A DNA stretch of 64,000 nt, from NCBI RefSeq assembly GCF_014982975.1, contig NZ_JADCKL010000005.1, positions 116,427 through 180,426 on the forward strand. The letters are read 5' to 3'. The notes below the pieces were generated by a model. That model made no database searches. It was not told where the DNA came from and saw only the letters and a list, made by a program, of their open reading frames with translations. Every line of letters begins with the position of its first letter. The stretch's first letter is position 1. Below, one piece after another: positions 7,646-17,183 of the stretch. Source of the DNA: Claveliimonas monacensis (GTDB taxonomy: Bacteria > Bacillota > Clostridia > Lachnospirales > Lachnospiraceae). The position numbers and the translations under genes were made by a program.

Positions 7646-9226
7646 TTACGCTTTCTTCTTTCTCGCGATCACAGTGATCATGGTAACTGCGCCAGCCATG
7701 AGGATGATACCTGCGATGGTGAATATAAGAGTTCCCATGCCGCCTGTTTTGGGAAGGTTGAAGCCTGCCTCGTCAGAACTGATATTCTGGACATCAAAAG
7801 TAATCTTATTCGTATCGAGCGAAACCGTTCCATAGATAGTCGCTGTCCCATCGGCTGTCGCAGATGAGGTGCCAGCATCCAGCCTTCCGTCTTCATCCAC
7901 ATCACCAAGCACGATCGTGATCACTCCTGTCGGCAGTACACAGTTATCCGGCGCCTTTGTCTCTTTCAGAGTGTATGTCCCGACATCAAGGCCCTGGACC
8001 TGTAAAGACCCGTCCTGCGGAACTGTCAATGTTGTATTCCCACTGTCCGGATCATAATCATATATGCCGCCCGTGGAAGTCTCAGTGAATGTCAACACTC
8101 TGCCGTCAGCGGCAGAAAGTGTAAACTCTGCACCTGAAAGCGCATCTCCCTCTTTATCCACTTTGTCAAACTGGATGCCGTATGTATAGACGTCCTTATC
8201 TGTAGGTGTCTCATAGCTGTCATCTCCATATGGGTCATTGGCAAGCCCGAGGAAGGCATCATTTCCGAGCGCGTCTTCCACAAAGGCCTTTTCGTTTACA
8301 ACAGCCGTGTAGGTAACATAAATTTTAACCCCCGGATTCCCCCTAACATAGGTATCTGTAAAGTTGATCTGGAACGTGCTTCCATCCGGAACAGGAGCTG
8401 CCACCCTGTAGTCTGTGCCCGCTGTCAAAAGATTATCCTGTGAAATACTCGTCTCATAGACACGAATGGAATTATCTCCCGAGTAATCAAAGCCTTCTCC
8501 CAGGCTGTCCCTGATGTAGAACGTAAGATTTGTTGCTCCCTCCGGGTAATCCGGAACAGTCGCAGAAATCTGATAAGTCACCGTATCTCCGATCGCAACC
8601 GTGTCATCCTCACCCTCAGCAACATCCTTTTCAATAGGGGGTGTTTCGCTTTTCATATCGACCTCGTCACTCTGGACCGTCCATGCGCCTTTGTTTTCAA
8701 CAGGGATAACTTCCGCCGTGGCGGGACTGTAAACCCTTGTCCCTCCGGTTGTGAGCAGGATGTACTCGCCCATTGTCATATCAGCAAAGGTAACGCTGCC
8801 TTTGCCGGTCTCCTGTGCGGCTTCAGAAAGGTGGATTTCCCCCCCCGACCGTATAGTCGCTGCCATGCTCTCCAGGAAACCTGACTGCTCATCTGCAGTC
8901 ACAGTACCGTCCAAACCGAAAATATCTTTTACCGCGTTATCCACATTTCTATCAATATAGCCTGGATAATGCTGCGCCACCCAGTCAGCCACTTCATCTG
9001 CCCATGTGTACATGGGATAGGTGGGCTGTTCTGACGCATTATCCACATTTACATCAATGATCTTGTACGCATGTACCGTGACACTCTGCTCGGTCTCCAG
9101 GCCGTTTACCGTAATCGTCTCTTTGTCACTGCTGGTTACAGCAAACGCCGTCATGCTCATTGAGAGTATCATCACTATTGCCAGGCACAACGCCAGGACT
9201 CTTGCCGCTTTGGATTTCTTTTTCAT
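7646..9226 (-). CDS. Major (shaft) pilin, SpaH/EbpB-like, LPKTG-anchored
   Basis: Secreted backbone pilin. Signal peptide over residues 1-30 ending AFA, an N-terminal fimbrial domain, a central isopeptide-forming domain (starting near PPIEKDVAEGEDDTVAIGD) and a C-terminal Cna-B/SpaA domain (FDKVDKEGDALSGAEFTL) with E-box YTLKETKAP. The cell-wall sorting signal is LPKTGG (~residue 488), a hydrophobic helix and RKKKA. The lysine in PPIEKDV may be the polymerisation acceptor; a classical YPKN pilin motif is not seen. Start at 9226 chosen over a GTG at 9253 because a GGGGG ribosome site lies between them. Two sortases follow. Confidence 0.9.
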   Translation of the reverse strand: MKKKSKAARVLALCLAIVMILSMSMTAFAVTSSDKETITVNGLETEQSVTVHAYKIIDVNVDNASEQPTYPMYTWADEVADWVAQHYPGYIDRNVDNAVKDIFGLDGTVTADEQSGFLESMAATIRSGGEIHLSEAAQETGKGSVTFADMTMGEYILLTTGGTRVYSPATAEVIPVENKGAWTVQSDEVDMKSETPPIEKDVAEGEDDTVAIGDTVTYQISATVPDYPEGATNLTFYIRDSLGEGFDYSGDNSIRVYETSISQDNLLTAGTDYRVAAPVPDGSTFQINFTDTYVRGNPGVKIYVTYTAVVNEKAFVEDALGNDAFLGLANDPYGDDSYETPTDKDVYTYGIQFDKVDKEGDALSGAEFTLSAADGRVLTFTETSTGGIYDYDPDSGNTTLTVPQDGSLQVQGLDVGTYTLKETKAPDNCVLPTGVITIVLGDVDEDGRLDAGTSSATADGTATIYGTVSLDTNKITFDVQNISSDEAGFNLPKTGGMGTLIFTIAGIILMAGAVTMITVIARKKKA

Positions 9227-9293
9227 TTTTAGGATTCCCCCTTTTTGCTTCACTTTCTTTTCTATTTTCTGCTTTTATGGACATCTATTTTAA

Positions 9294-9310
9294 GGGCGGC
9301 GCTCCCGCCC
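9294..9310 (-). other. GC-rich hairpin between tip adhesin and major pilin
   Basis: GGGCGG and CCGCCC form a short strong stem in the gap between the adhesin stop and the pilin start, followed on the minus strand by TTAAAAT rather than a real T tract. It may be an mRNA processing or partial termination site that sets the pilin-to-adhesin ratio; this is inference. Confidence 0.35.
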
Positions 9311-9321
9311 ATATCCACCGC

Positions 9322-12300
9322 TTATCCTGTCATTTCCTGGGCAAATCTTCCCCTTCTCCTGAGATGCCAGGCAGCTCCCGCAGCCCCGGCTGCCATCAGG
9401 ATGCCGCCGACTATTAAGAACAGCCTGATCCCGGTGTTTCCGGAGAAGGGCAGCTCACCGGGCTTGTAGTTCATGATATAGTACCCTTCTTCGCTGGTCC
9501 CGATCGCTGGCGGATTGCCTACAGCGCTTTCACTGTCTACCGGTCCAAAGGACTTGCTATCCGTATCATAGGCAATCCTCCACTGGCCCCCAGGCAGTGT
9601 ATATCCATCGGGCGCTGTCAGCTCCACAAGCCGATACTCAGAGGCATCTATGCGGAGCTCCTCAAAGGTGACCCGGCCGTCTTTGCCCGAAGTCACTACC
9701 TCTATCAGCTTCCAGCAGCTGGCATTCTCATAATCTGTAGCTATTTTGCCTGTTTCTGCATCAGCTATTTCTATCAGGCTGTCTTTATGCCCGTGGGAGG
9801 GATCTGTACAGGTCAGCTGGTATATTGCAAACACTGCCCCGGAAAGATGAGTGCCCTCATCCATGCCGCCTTTATCCGTCTTCGTAAAGCCAAAATCCGC
9901 TGTCGGTACATATGTATTTGTAAACGCCACGTTTACGCTGCCGATGTCGGTAATGACAAGCTCTCCTGTCTCTTTCCCTTCTTCAGCAGTTCCGTCTCCC
10001 ACAACATACGTTGTGTCATATGTCTGCCCCTGTATATCCTCTTCTGTTATCAGGACCTTTGCGCCTGTGGGCAGGCCTGTGATCGTGATGCTTTGTCCGT
10101 CTGTAAGAGTCACCGTCGCCACACCCTCTGTAAACTGAACTGTTGCAGGATCAGGCGCCCCTGACCCTTCTGCTGCAAATCCACCAGTTAAAGGTTGACC
10201 CTTCGTATCTTTCAGGGTAATTGTAAAGGTAAACTCCTGGTCCTTCTCAACCACCCCGCTCTCATCCACTACCGTTTTGCTGAGCGTCAGACTGTTTATC
10301 CTGCGATTCTCCACACACACAGTCACGGTGCCTGAGAAAAGATTGGTCAGATCCTCGTCATTCAGGTCTGTCTTGTTCCCTTTGATCCCCTCATCGCTCT
10401 GGTGTGCTAAGCACTGCCTTACAAGCAGCTTTGACCATCCGCCCTCCACTTCAAAATAAGGATCTCCTTCTTCGCTTAGAGTCCCATACTCCAGAGCTTC
10501 ATGCGTATTCTGGAACTGAAGATGAAGGTCATTGCCAGTGTCTTTATCCCAGTCACCCCAGGCAAAAGTCCCGTTCCCCAAGGTCCCGCTGACCAGCTCT
10601 GTCTTGATGTCATGGAGCGTGGCATCTACATCATCATCTGTAGCGAACTGGAGCATGCTCCTCACGATCGAGCCGACTCCTCTGCGTACACTGATTTCAT
10701 CTGTGTCTGTACCTGCATCCGCATAGACGCCCGTATTGTCAACGATCACATGGACTGCCTTCTCCGATGCCCTGTATCCCTCGGGGGCATCTGTCTCTAT
10801 CAGATAGTATTCTCCCAGCGGGATCTTGCTGAACATGGCCCCTCCCGTCAGCTCAAGAGGAACTGTCATGTCGCTGGTGGCCTGCGTATATGCCGGCTCT
10901 GCTGCGCTAGGAGAAGTATATGTACCATCGTCTTTCACAACCACATCTTCCGCATGATACAGGGCAAAAGTCGCTGTCTTTCCACCAGCAGCCGAGACAG
11001 GCATCCCGTTTTCATCCAGCTTCTGTACATACAGGTTGTTCTGTATATTGGGCACATAGAGATTCACAGAGAATACCCTCGCAAATCCATCGCTATCCAC
11101 AAGCTTTGTATTATCAGCAGCAGCGTCGCTTATTGTTGTCGCTGTTGTATAGAAATAGCCGATGGTATATTCCGCCTCGTTTTTGTTTCCCTCAGACAGC
11201 ATATAATAGTATTTTGTAATGTCCCCCGGTACATTTTCTACATTCACTTCATATGCGCCGCTGGCCGTAACAGTAAACCTATACGGGCTTTCTTTTGCAG
11301 CTTTAATGATACTTTCCAGGGAGCTGTCCTGAGCCACCTTCCAGCCAGTTTCCGGATTGCCGGAAACAGCTTTCCAATTTCCCGCTTCGCTCAGCCCGGC
11401 ACTCATATCCTGTCTCTGCAGGACAACCGCGAACAAGGTCCCCCCGTTGGTATCCATATCCACCTTTGTTCCATCTGATAAAGCTATCTCTGCTCCGGTC
11501 TGCGCCGTTACCTTCGCATTGGCGTAAGAGCCGGTTTCCCACTGATTGGATGAAAGCAGGACCACATCCACATTCCCTGACTCTTCAAAGCGGAGCTTCA
11601 TGTCTCCGGACTTCCTGTATCCCGAGGGTGGCGTCCCTTCCTCCAGAACCATATACCGGATACCATCGCTGTACAAATCCTCCAGGCTGACAGGCATTCC
11701 CAGGTCATCCACAAAGACCAGTTCTCCATTCTCATCTGTCACGCCGCTGCAGATTTGCTCCCTCTTATTATATTCCTCATCAGCCTCATACAACGTAAAG
11801 GCCGCACCCGGTATGTGGTTCCCCACCTGGTCCACTTTGATGATCCCACTTTCCGGTATAGTCACCAGGTTAAACTTCAAAAGCATATTAGAGTCTGTGT
11901 TCCCGCGTTCCAGATAGAAAAATTTCAACGTGTGATAGGTATTGTCTGCAAATGTATTCTCCTGCCAGGTTGTCTGGCCAGCTCTGTCAGCCTTCTCGTA
12001 CATACTCTTCAGGGTTCCCGTCTCACTGCCATTAACGGAAATCTTGCCACTGCTAAAATCAATCTCCAGCGAGGCCGCGTCATGAATCCCTCCCAGGTCA
12101 GCCACCAGGACATCATCGATAAATACCCATACGTCATCATCGCCGCTGAATTCATAGGTTACTTTATCAGTCGGGTCTTCGTCTGTATAGCCTCCATACC
12201 GCTGGACAAAACGGGTTGTCATGGTCAGTCCAAAATAGTGATTGATCGATACTCCGGGATATTGCTGTCCTGCGTTCTCCCCGGAGTCATACTCCTCTAC

Positions 12301-13494
12301 TGAATTCACATTGCTGGCCTGGATGCCTCCGTCTCCCGCCGCTTCAAACACCTCAGCGCCCGAATCAAACGGGAAGAACTGGCCATCCGGCGAGCCTCCT
12401 TTTGCGTAGACGGCCCAGGTATCATATAAGGTAAATTCTTTGGTCGCCCGATCCAGCTCTGCGAAGTTCTTCTGGCTGTTATAATAGAAATATCCCTCAT
12501 CATCCACCTGGAGCAGCCCTGATGCATTGGGATAAGAAGCTTTGCCGTCATGCTCGAGCAGCGGATCAAAAAGATAGGCAAGCGAAGTACCGTCCAGTTT
12601 ATCCTCGTTCAGGACCGGGTAACCATCACTCAGGGTAGAGCTGACAATTCCCGGGCGCACTGCCTTGCTGCTGGTCCAATCATTTACATTGTTTTTATCC
12701 AGATGACTTTCTGAAGTATTGCTATCTGTTCCTATACCTTTCCCAAATTTCAATACTTTTCCACTGTTGATCCCCTTATCGAAATAACTCTCAGGGTTGC
12801 TCTTATCGCTGGCATCCTGTTCATCCAGCCAATAGTCAAACACATTGATCGTCGTCCCCTGGGGCGTTTTGCCTTCTACTGTGTTGGCCTCCAGGATGTC
12901 CTGGCCAACAGCATGCAGCTCTGCTTCCCCGAGCTGTACTGTCACACTCAGTCCGCTTACGCCTTCCGCCATCTGATAGCCCTCCGGCAGGCTTGCCGTG
13001 AACACATGGTCACCGCTCCAGATTCCTTCTGCCGGGACTGCCGACAGATCCCACGCAATATCCAGTGTCACTGTCTCCCCTTCTGCTGTCACTGCCTGGA
13101 TCTGCGCTGGAAGCATGGAAGATAAGGCATCCTGGGTCAGTGGATTTTCCTCGCTGGCTCCCGGCATACCGATTCCCCATACTCCGTCATTTTCCTGCAG
13201 GAGACCTTCCTGGTCCACCCAGCTCCACTCAGAGATGGTTGTCACTGTTGCTGCGCCGGTATCGGACTGCTCTGTCTCTCCCGCCGGCTGCTCTTCCGTG
13301 GCAGATTCTGTACTTTCCGCTGTCCCGAGGCCTACGCCCTGCTCCGCTCCATCCTGCGTTACGCCCTCTGTCTTCTGTCCGCCCGCAGCGCTCTGCCCGG
13401 TCTCTCCCTCAGCCAGTGCAGATATGCCGCCGGATGAAAGGAGAAGTGTGAGCGCAAGCAGACTGGCAGTCAGGCGTCTTCTGCACTTCCTCAT
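9322..13494 (-). CDS. Large pilus-tip adhesin with fibro-slime and Cna-B domains
   Basis: Surface protein of 1390 residues, first gene of the pilus operon. Signal peptide to ~residue 28 (SALAEG), a low-complexity Glu/Gln/Thr stretch, then a fibro-slime/PA14-like domain around residues 370-560 (FSGDDDVWVFIDDVLVADL near 450). Several Cna-B/SpaA domains follow (VDQVGNHIPGAAFTLYEAD, VQKLDENGMPVS, LSKTVVDESGVVEKDQEFTF, FTKTDKGG) with E-box-like segments such as YYLIETDAPEGY and YRLVELTAPDGY. It ends in the sorting signal LPFSGNTG (~1346), a hydrophobic helix and an Arg-rich tail. Likely mediates adhesion. AAAGGAG precedes the ATG. Its only evident promoter is in the invertible element upstream. 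Confidence 0.87.
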   Translation of the reverse strand: MRKCRRRLTASLLALTLLLSSGGISALAEGETGQSAAGGQKTEGVTQDGAEQGVGLGTAESTESATEEQPAGETEQSDTGAATVTTISEWSWVDQEGLLQENDGVWGIGMPGASEENPLTQDALSSMLPAQIQAVTAEGETVTLDIAWDLSAVPAEGIWSGDHVFTASLPEGYQMAEGVSGLSVTVQLGEAELHAVGQDILEANTVEGKTPQGTTINVFDYWLDEQDASDKSNPESYFDKGINSGKVLKFGKGIGTDSNTSESHLDKNNVNDWTSSKAVRPGIVSSTLSDGYPVLNEDKLDGTSLAYLFDPLLEHDGKASYPNASGLLQVDDEGYFYYNSQKNFAELDRATKEFTLYDTWAVYAKGGSPDGQFFPFDSGAEVFEAAGDGGIQASNVNSVEEYDSGENAGQQYPGVSINHYFGLTMTTRFVQRYGGYTDEDPTDKVTYEFSGDDDVWVFIDDVLVADLGGIHDAASLEIDFSSGKISVNGSETGTLKSMYEKADRAGQTTWQENTFADNTYHTLKFFYLERGNTDSNMLLKFNLVTIPESGIIKVDQVGNHIPGAAFTLYEADEEYNKREQICSGVTDENGELVFVDDLGMPVSLEDLYSDGIRYMVLEEGTPPSGYRKSGDMKLRFEESGNVDVVLLSSNQWETGSYANAKVTAQTGAEIALSDGTKVDMDTNGGTLFAVVLQRQDMSAGLSEAGNWKAVSGNPETGWKVAQDSSLESIIKAAKESPYRFTVTASGAYEVNVENVPGDITKYYYMLSEGNKNEAEYTIGYFYTTATTISDAAADNTKLVDSDGFARVFSVNLYVPNIQNNLYVQKLDENGMPVSAAGGKTATFALYHAEDVVVKDDGTYTSPSAAEPAYTQATSDMTVPLELTGGAMFSKIPLGEYYLIETDAPEGYRASEKAVHVIVDNTGVYADAGTDTDEISVRRGVGSIVRSMLQFATDDDVDATLHDIKTELVSGTLGNGTFAWGDWDKDTGNDLHLQFQNTHEALEYGTLSEEGDPYFEVEGGWSKLLVRQCLAHQSDEGIKGNKTDLNDEDLTNLFSGTVTVCVENRRINSLTLSKTVVDESGVVEKDQEFTFTITLKDTKGQPLTGGFAAEGSGAPDPATVQFTEGVATVTLTDGQSITITGLPTGAKVLITEEDIQGQTYDTTYVVGDGTAEEGKETGELVITDIGSVNVAFTNTYVPTADFGFTKTDKGGMDEGTHLSGAVFAIYQLTCTDPSHGHKDSLIEIADAETGKIATDYENASCWKLIEVVTSGKDGRVTFEELRIDASEYRLVELTAPDGYTLPGGQWRIAYDTDSKSFGPVDSESAVGNPPAIGTSEEGYYIMNYKPGELPFSGNTGIRLFLIVGGILMAAGAAGAAWHLRRRGRFAQEMTG

Positions 13495-13539
13495 TTACCT
13501 ATCACTCCTTTATTGTTCTCTCATTTCAGGAACACAACT

Positions 13540-13564
13540 ACATAACATTAATTATGTAGTAAAT
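13540..13564 (+). repeat. Left inverted repeat of the pilus switch
   Basis: 25 bp, beginning ACATAACATT and ending TAGTAAAT; exact reverse complement of 13790-13814. It lies 45 bp upstream of the adhesin start codon. Confidence 0.93.
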
Positions 13565-13722
13565 ATTCCTTTTGCCAGAAGGGGTCCCTGTAAATCGTTT
13601 TATAGCGAAGCCGCCAGAGCATAAAAAGCTTATTAGGAGAAAAGGGACCTCTGCGAATACCAAGGTAATAGATATGTAGATGCACTGCTTATAGCCTGCT
13701 TCTGTCTGTTCTTCTGAAAGGA

Positions 13723-13751
13723 TTGACTTTTGAAATCGTATATTATAGAAT
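13723..13751 (+). promoter_or_regulatory. Sigma-A promoter inside the invertible segment
   Basis: TTGACT (13723-13728), 17-bp spacer, TAGAAT (13746-13751): one mismatch to consensus in each box. No comparable promoter faces the pilus genes in the present orientation; the best leftward candidate is a TATAAA with a poor -35. Confidence 0.8.
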
Positions 13752-13789
13752 AAAAAATGTTAATTGGTTTTTATCCTTCAGGAGATTAC

Positions 13790-13814
13790 ATTTACTACAT
13801 AATTAATGTTATGT
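13790..13814 (-). repeat. Right inverted repeat of the pilus switch
   Basis: Exact inverted copy of 13540-13564. It overlaps the TAA stop codon of the recombinase gene (13809-13811), so the recombinase reading frame ends the same way in both orientations. Confidence 0.93.
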
Positions 13815-14678
13815 TGCATTTTCAAGCAGTTCTATTTTTTCCAGATTTCTCTTCCACTCATTGATCCCATCCGACGCATAGTTTCTTGTGACTTCCAGGC
13901 TGCTGTGTCCCAGTATATCCGCCAGATTCAGAAGATTCTTTGTCACTTTATAAAAGGTTCTTGCAAACAGATGCCTCAGGTTGTGGGGAAAGACCTTTTC
14001 CAGCGCAATGCCTGCCTTATCTGCGATCCGCTTCATCTCTTTCCATATATTGGACCTGTTTTTTTCCTTTCCCGTACGTGTACAGAAGATAAGTCCGGAC
14101 CGGATATGGTTCTTACTTATATATAAAATATATAAAAGAAGTCTTTTCCTCAGCGCCGCCGGGATGATCACTACCCTGTATTTCCCTTTGTTCCACACCC
14201 GCACAATGCCGCTCTTTATGCTTTCCACTTTAAAGAATTTCAGTTCACTCACCCGTATGCCGGTGGCGCACATGGTCTCCATGATCATGGCAAGCTGGTC
14301 TTTGCCCTCTGCCCGGGCTGTCCGTACCAGGCGACGGAACTCTTCTCTGTCCAGATGCTTTCCACTTCTTTGTATATCCGCCCTCTGCATGCGTATACGT
14401 TTTATCCGCAGGCGCTCCATGCCGATAAACACAAGAAACTGATTCAGTGCCGCTATCATAGAATTAGCGCTGTTCACGGAATAGCTGTTCATCAGCCACT
14501 CCTTGTATTCCAGCAGTCTTTCCTTCCCTATCTCCTGGTCTCCGCCGCAAAATCCCCAAAATTTTTTCATGTCTCTTGTATATTTTTCTATAGTCGCAGA
14601 AGAATTTTCCTTCTCCTGCAGGTATTCCCGGAAGTTCTCCATATCATGCTTTCTGATCCTGAATGTCTTTTTTTCCAT
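13809..14678 (-). CDS. Tyrosine recombinase (invertase of the pilus switch)
   Basis: 289-aa lambda-integrase family recombinase. N-terminal SAM-like core-binding domain (residues 14-95) and catalytic domain with the full set of residues: Arg142 (GIRVSEL), a lysine at 164 or 166 (WNKGKYR), His232 and Arg235 (HNLRH), His258 (GHSS) and nucleophile Tyr267 (RNYASDG). Start ATG has GAGG 8 bp upstream. Its stop codon lies inside the right inverted repeat. Position and orientation beside the invertible promoter point to a dedicated invertase; no phage genes or att-flanked island are seen. The transcript from the OFF-oriented promoter would be antisense to this gene. Confidence 0.9.
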   Translation of the reverse strand: MEKKTFRIRKHDMENFREYLQEKENSSATIEKYTRDMKKFWGFCGGDQEIGKERLLEYKEWLMNSYSVNSANSMIAALNQFLVFIGMERLRIKRIRMQRADIQRSGKHLDREEFRRLVRTARAEGKDQLAMIMETMCATGIRVSELKFFKVESIKSGIVRVWNKGKYRVVIIPAALRKRLLLYILYISKNHIRSGLIFCTRTGKEKNRSNIWKEMKRIADKAGIALEKVFPHNLRHLFARTFYKVTKNLLNLADILGHSSLEVTRNYASDGINEWKRNLEKIELLENAT

Positions 14679-14742
14679 AAATTGTTCCTCTTTCTTTTTT
14701 CTTTAGTATCTGTTTCTCAGTACAATACCATACCCCTTGACA

Positions 14743-14777
14743 AAAAAATAATTGCGCAGCGTGTACACTGCGCAATT
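14743..14777 (-). terminator. Terminator of nrdJ
   Basis: Perfect 10-bp stem, AATTGCGCAG with CTGCGCAATT (14750-14759 and 14768-14777), followed on the minus strand by an A and a run of seven T. It separates nrdJ from the recombinase gene. Confidence 0.9.
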
Positions 14778-14798
14778 ACTTTCATCTCATCTTCACTT

Positions 14799-17090
14799 TT
14801 AATGGCACTTGCTCCATCCGCAGCTCTTGCAGATATTGCATCCTTCCTCAAATACAAGAGGCTCCCCGCACTCCGGGCAGTACATTTTATCCTTGTCCAT
14901 CTCCGTGGACACTGCCTTCGGCTTCGGGACCTTCTTGACCTTCTTCACCGGCTTTTCTGCCTCGCAGTTCTCTTTCGCGGCCAGCTCCTCCTGCATCTCA
15001 TTGTACATATCCATGAGCGCGTTGCCCACAGCCATAGGACAGCAGGCGCCCCTGCTTGTATCTTTCCTTGTCACCCTTCTTGCCGTGTAGGATGGGCAGG
15101 AGCCGCTGGAATTCAGCTGATCCACAATGGTCTCAATGCTGATGCCGCCTCTTGCGCTGATGGAGATCATACGGGACAGGCCCACCATGAAGTTGTTGCA
15201 TCCGCCTGTGGAGCCCTTGCTTAAGTAAGTCTCCAGAAGAGCTCCTGTGTTGGGATCAAACAGGGCGATACAGTGCAGGCTTCCGCATCCTGTCACCAGC
15301 TTGCGCTTCTTGCCTACCACGTCGTCTGTGACAAGAAGGATCTCGCCTCTCTTCAGCCCCTCGCCTGCGGTGACTTCCTTCTTCTCTTTCTTCATATCTG
15401 TGTTGAGGATGCCGATCCTCTTGCAGCCATCCCGGAAAATGGTAATGCCCTTCAGCCCTTTCTCGTAGGCGTACATGTAGAGGCCTTCCGTCTCCTCCAC
15501 CGTGAATCCGTTAGGCACGTTTACTGTGGAGCTGATGGAGGCGTCGATATGCTGCTGCCAGATGGACTGCATGTCGATCCTCTGACGGTAATCCAGTGTC
15601 ATGGCTGTCACAAAGTAGTCCGGCAGCTCCGCGTCGCTCTTGATGCCAAACTGCTTCATGTAAGTTTCCACGATCTTTGTGTATACCTTATAGTAAACGT
15701 CTGTGCCGTGGAGAGACTCTGTCTTTCTCTCATAGTAATTTGCATAAACCGGCTCAATGCCTCCGGAAATGCCCAGCATGGTGGACAATGTTCCCGTGGG
15801 CGCGATGGTCAGAAGCTGGGAGTTGCGAAGCCCGTACTTTTTCACCAGCTCCCTTGTCTTCTCTGTCGTGTTTGCCAGGAAATAGGGGGTGCTCATAACC
15901 TCATCGATCTCACAGGCCGGGTAAGCGCCCTTCTCTTTGGCCAGCTTTGCAGAGGCGGCGATCGCTGAATCTGCCATGGCAAATCCGATCTTGTCGCACA
16001 TGACCACAGCATCCTCCTCGCCGTAGGCAAGTCCCAGCTTGATGAGACAGTCTGCAAGCCCCATGATGCCAAGTCCGATCTGACGCCACTTTGCCACGCT
16101 CTCCTGCTGCTCCTGCAGAGGATGCAGGGGGAGTCCTTCCTCCAGCACTTCGTTCAAAGCTCCCACAGATACTTCCACGCAGTGTTTCAGACCCTCGAAG
16201 TCAAACTGCGCATGATCTGTGAATGGGTCTGTCACAAAGGCGGAAAGGTTGATGCTTCCCAGCAGGCAGCTTCCTCCTGCCGGAAGAGGCTCCTCCGCGC
16301 AGGGGTTGACTCCGGCGTAGGAGAACTCCTTTGTGTTGCTGAGAAGGTTCCAGCCCTCAATGCGGTCCCAGAACAGAGCGCCCGGCTCTGCATAGTCCCA
16401 GTTTGTCTCCGCGATCTTGCGGAACAGATCCCTGGCATTGACCTGCTTCTCGATCACCTGTCCTGTGGCCTGCCTTGTATAGTGAAGGAGATAGTCCTCG
16501 TTCTTCTTTACTGCCTCCATAAAGTCCTCGTGAATGCGGACGGAAATGTTGGCCTTTGTCACTTTCTCCAGATCTGTCTTCAGATCAATGAACTCCTCCA
16601 CATCCGGATGAGAGCAGTCGATGGAGATCATCAGCGCTCCGCGTCTTCCGTTCTGTCCGATCAGCGCTGTCACAAGGGAGTAGAGCTCCATAAAAGAAAC
16701 CGAACCGCTTGTCTCTTTTGCCGCATTGTTGATGCGCGCCCCTCTCGGGCTTAATCTTGAGATATCCACCCCGCAGCCTCCGCCGTAGCTGTAGGTCCGC
16801 GCCAGCTTTTTGGCGCAGTCAAAGATGCTCTCAATATTATCCTCCGGCGGGTCCACCACGTAGCAGTTGGAGTAGGTTACCTTCCTGCCTTCCTTGTCCA
16901 ATCCCCTGTTGGACAGGATCCTGCCCCCGAACAGGAACTTTTTCTCGCGGATATACCGGGCGATCTCTTCATTTCCGCCGCTGATGCGCCCTACCCACTC
17001 ATCGAAGCTCTCTCCCTCGTTGCAGTATTTCTTTGTCCATATGTCCGTGCCGAGTTGATTTTCTTCGCCCAGCCATTCTTCTACAGTCAT
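14799..17090 (-). CDS. nrdJ: Adenosylcobalamin-dependent (class II) ribonucleotide reductase
   Basis: Reduces ribonucleotides to deoxyribonucleotides with a B12-derived radical, independent of oxygen. Visible signatures: LFGGRILSNRG, the first redox cysteine SNCYVV, GGCGVDISRLSPRG, active-site NPCAEEPLPAGGSCLLG, and IAPTGTLSTMLGISGGIEP. A NrdJ-specific C-terminal extension carries STGGCNNFMVGLSRMIS and a terminal zinc ribbon CPECGEPLVFEEGCNICKSCG. Length of 763 aa is normal. AAGGAG lies 9 bp before the ATG. Monocistronic, with its own terminator. Cobalamin must be made or imported; no such genes or B12 riboswitch are in the window. Confidence 0.93.
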   Translation of the reverse strand: MTVEEWLGEENQLGTDIWTKKYCNEGESFDEWVGRISGGNEEIARYIREKKFLFGGRILSNRGLDKEGRKVTYSNCYVVDPPEDNIESIFDCAKKLARTYSYGGGCGVDISRLSPRGARINNAAKETSGSVSFMELYSLVTALIGQNGRRGALMISIDCSHPDVEEFIDLKTDLEKVTKANISVRIHEDFMEAVKKNEDYLLHYTRQATGQVIEKQVNARDLFRKIAETNWDYAEPGALFWDRIEGWNLLSNTKEFSYAGVNPCAEEPLPAGGSCLLGSINLSAFVTDPFTDHAQFDFEGLKHCVEVSVGALNEVLEEGLPLHPLQEQQESVAKWRQIGLGIMGLADCLIKLGLAYGEEDAVVMCDKIGFAMADSAIAASAKLAKEKGAYPACEIDEVMSTPYFLANTTEKTRELVKKYGLRNSQLLTIAPTGTLSTMLGISGGIEPVYANYYERKTESLHGTDVYYKVYTKIVETYMKQFGIKSDAELPDYFVTAMTLDYRQRIDMQSIWQQHIDASISSTVNVPNGFTVEETEGLYMYAYEKGLKGITIFRDGCKRIGILNTDMKKEKKEVTAGEGLKRGEILLVTDDVVGKKRKLVTGCGSLHCIALFDPNTGALLETYLSKGSTGGCNNFMVGLSRMISISARGGISIETIVDQLNSSGSCPSYTARRVTRKDTSRGACCPMAVGNALMDMYNEMQEELAAKENCEAEKPVKKVKKVPKPKAVSTEMDKDKMYCPECGEPLVFEEGCNICKSCGWSKCH

Positions 17091-17183
17091 TCCACGTTTC
17101 TCCTTTTTTCGTATTCAGCTATACCAGAATACCACTATATCATGTGCTTTTCAAGTATACATTATACATTATCTGCACTTTAT

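Larger units (their letters stand above)
13540..13814. mobile_element. Invertible promoter element (pilus phase switch), OFF orientation
   Basis: Two perfect 25-bp inverted repeats bound a 225-bp segment placed between the pilus operon and a tyrosine recombinase gene. The segment contains one near-consensus sigma-A promoter. In this sequence the promoter faces rightward, away from the pilus operon, so the cell or clone sequenced should be pilus-OFF. Inversion about position 13677 would move the promoter to about 13603-13631 on the minus strand, some 110 bp before the adhesin start. The layout matches known recombinase-driven invertible promoters (E. coli fim, C. difficile and Bacteroides switches). 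Confidence 0.85.

Noticed and set aside
13809..14678. Recombinase as evidence of a prophage or integrative element
   Set aside because: No phage, conjugation or att-like direct repeats nearby; the inverted repeats and promoter explain it as a local invertase.
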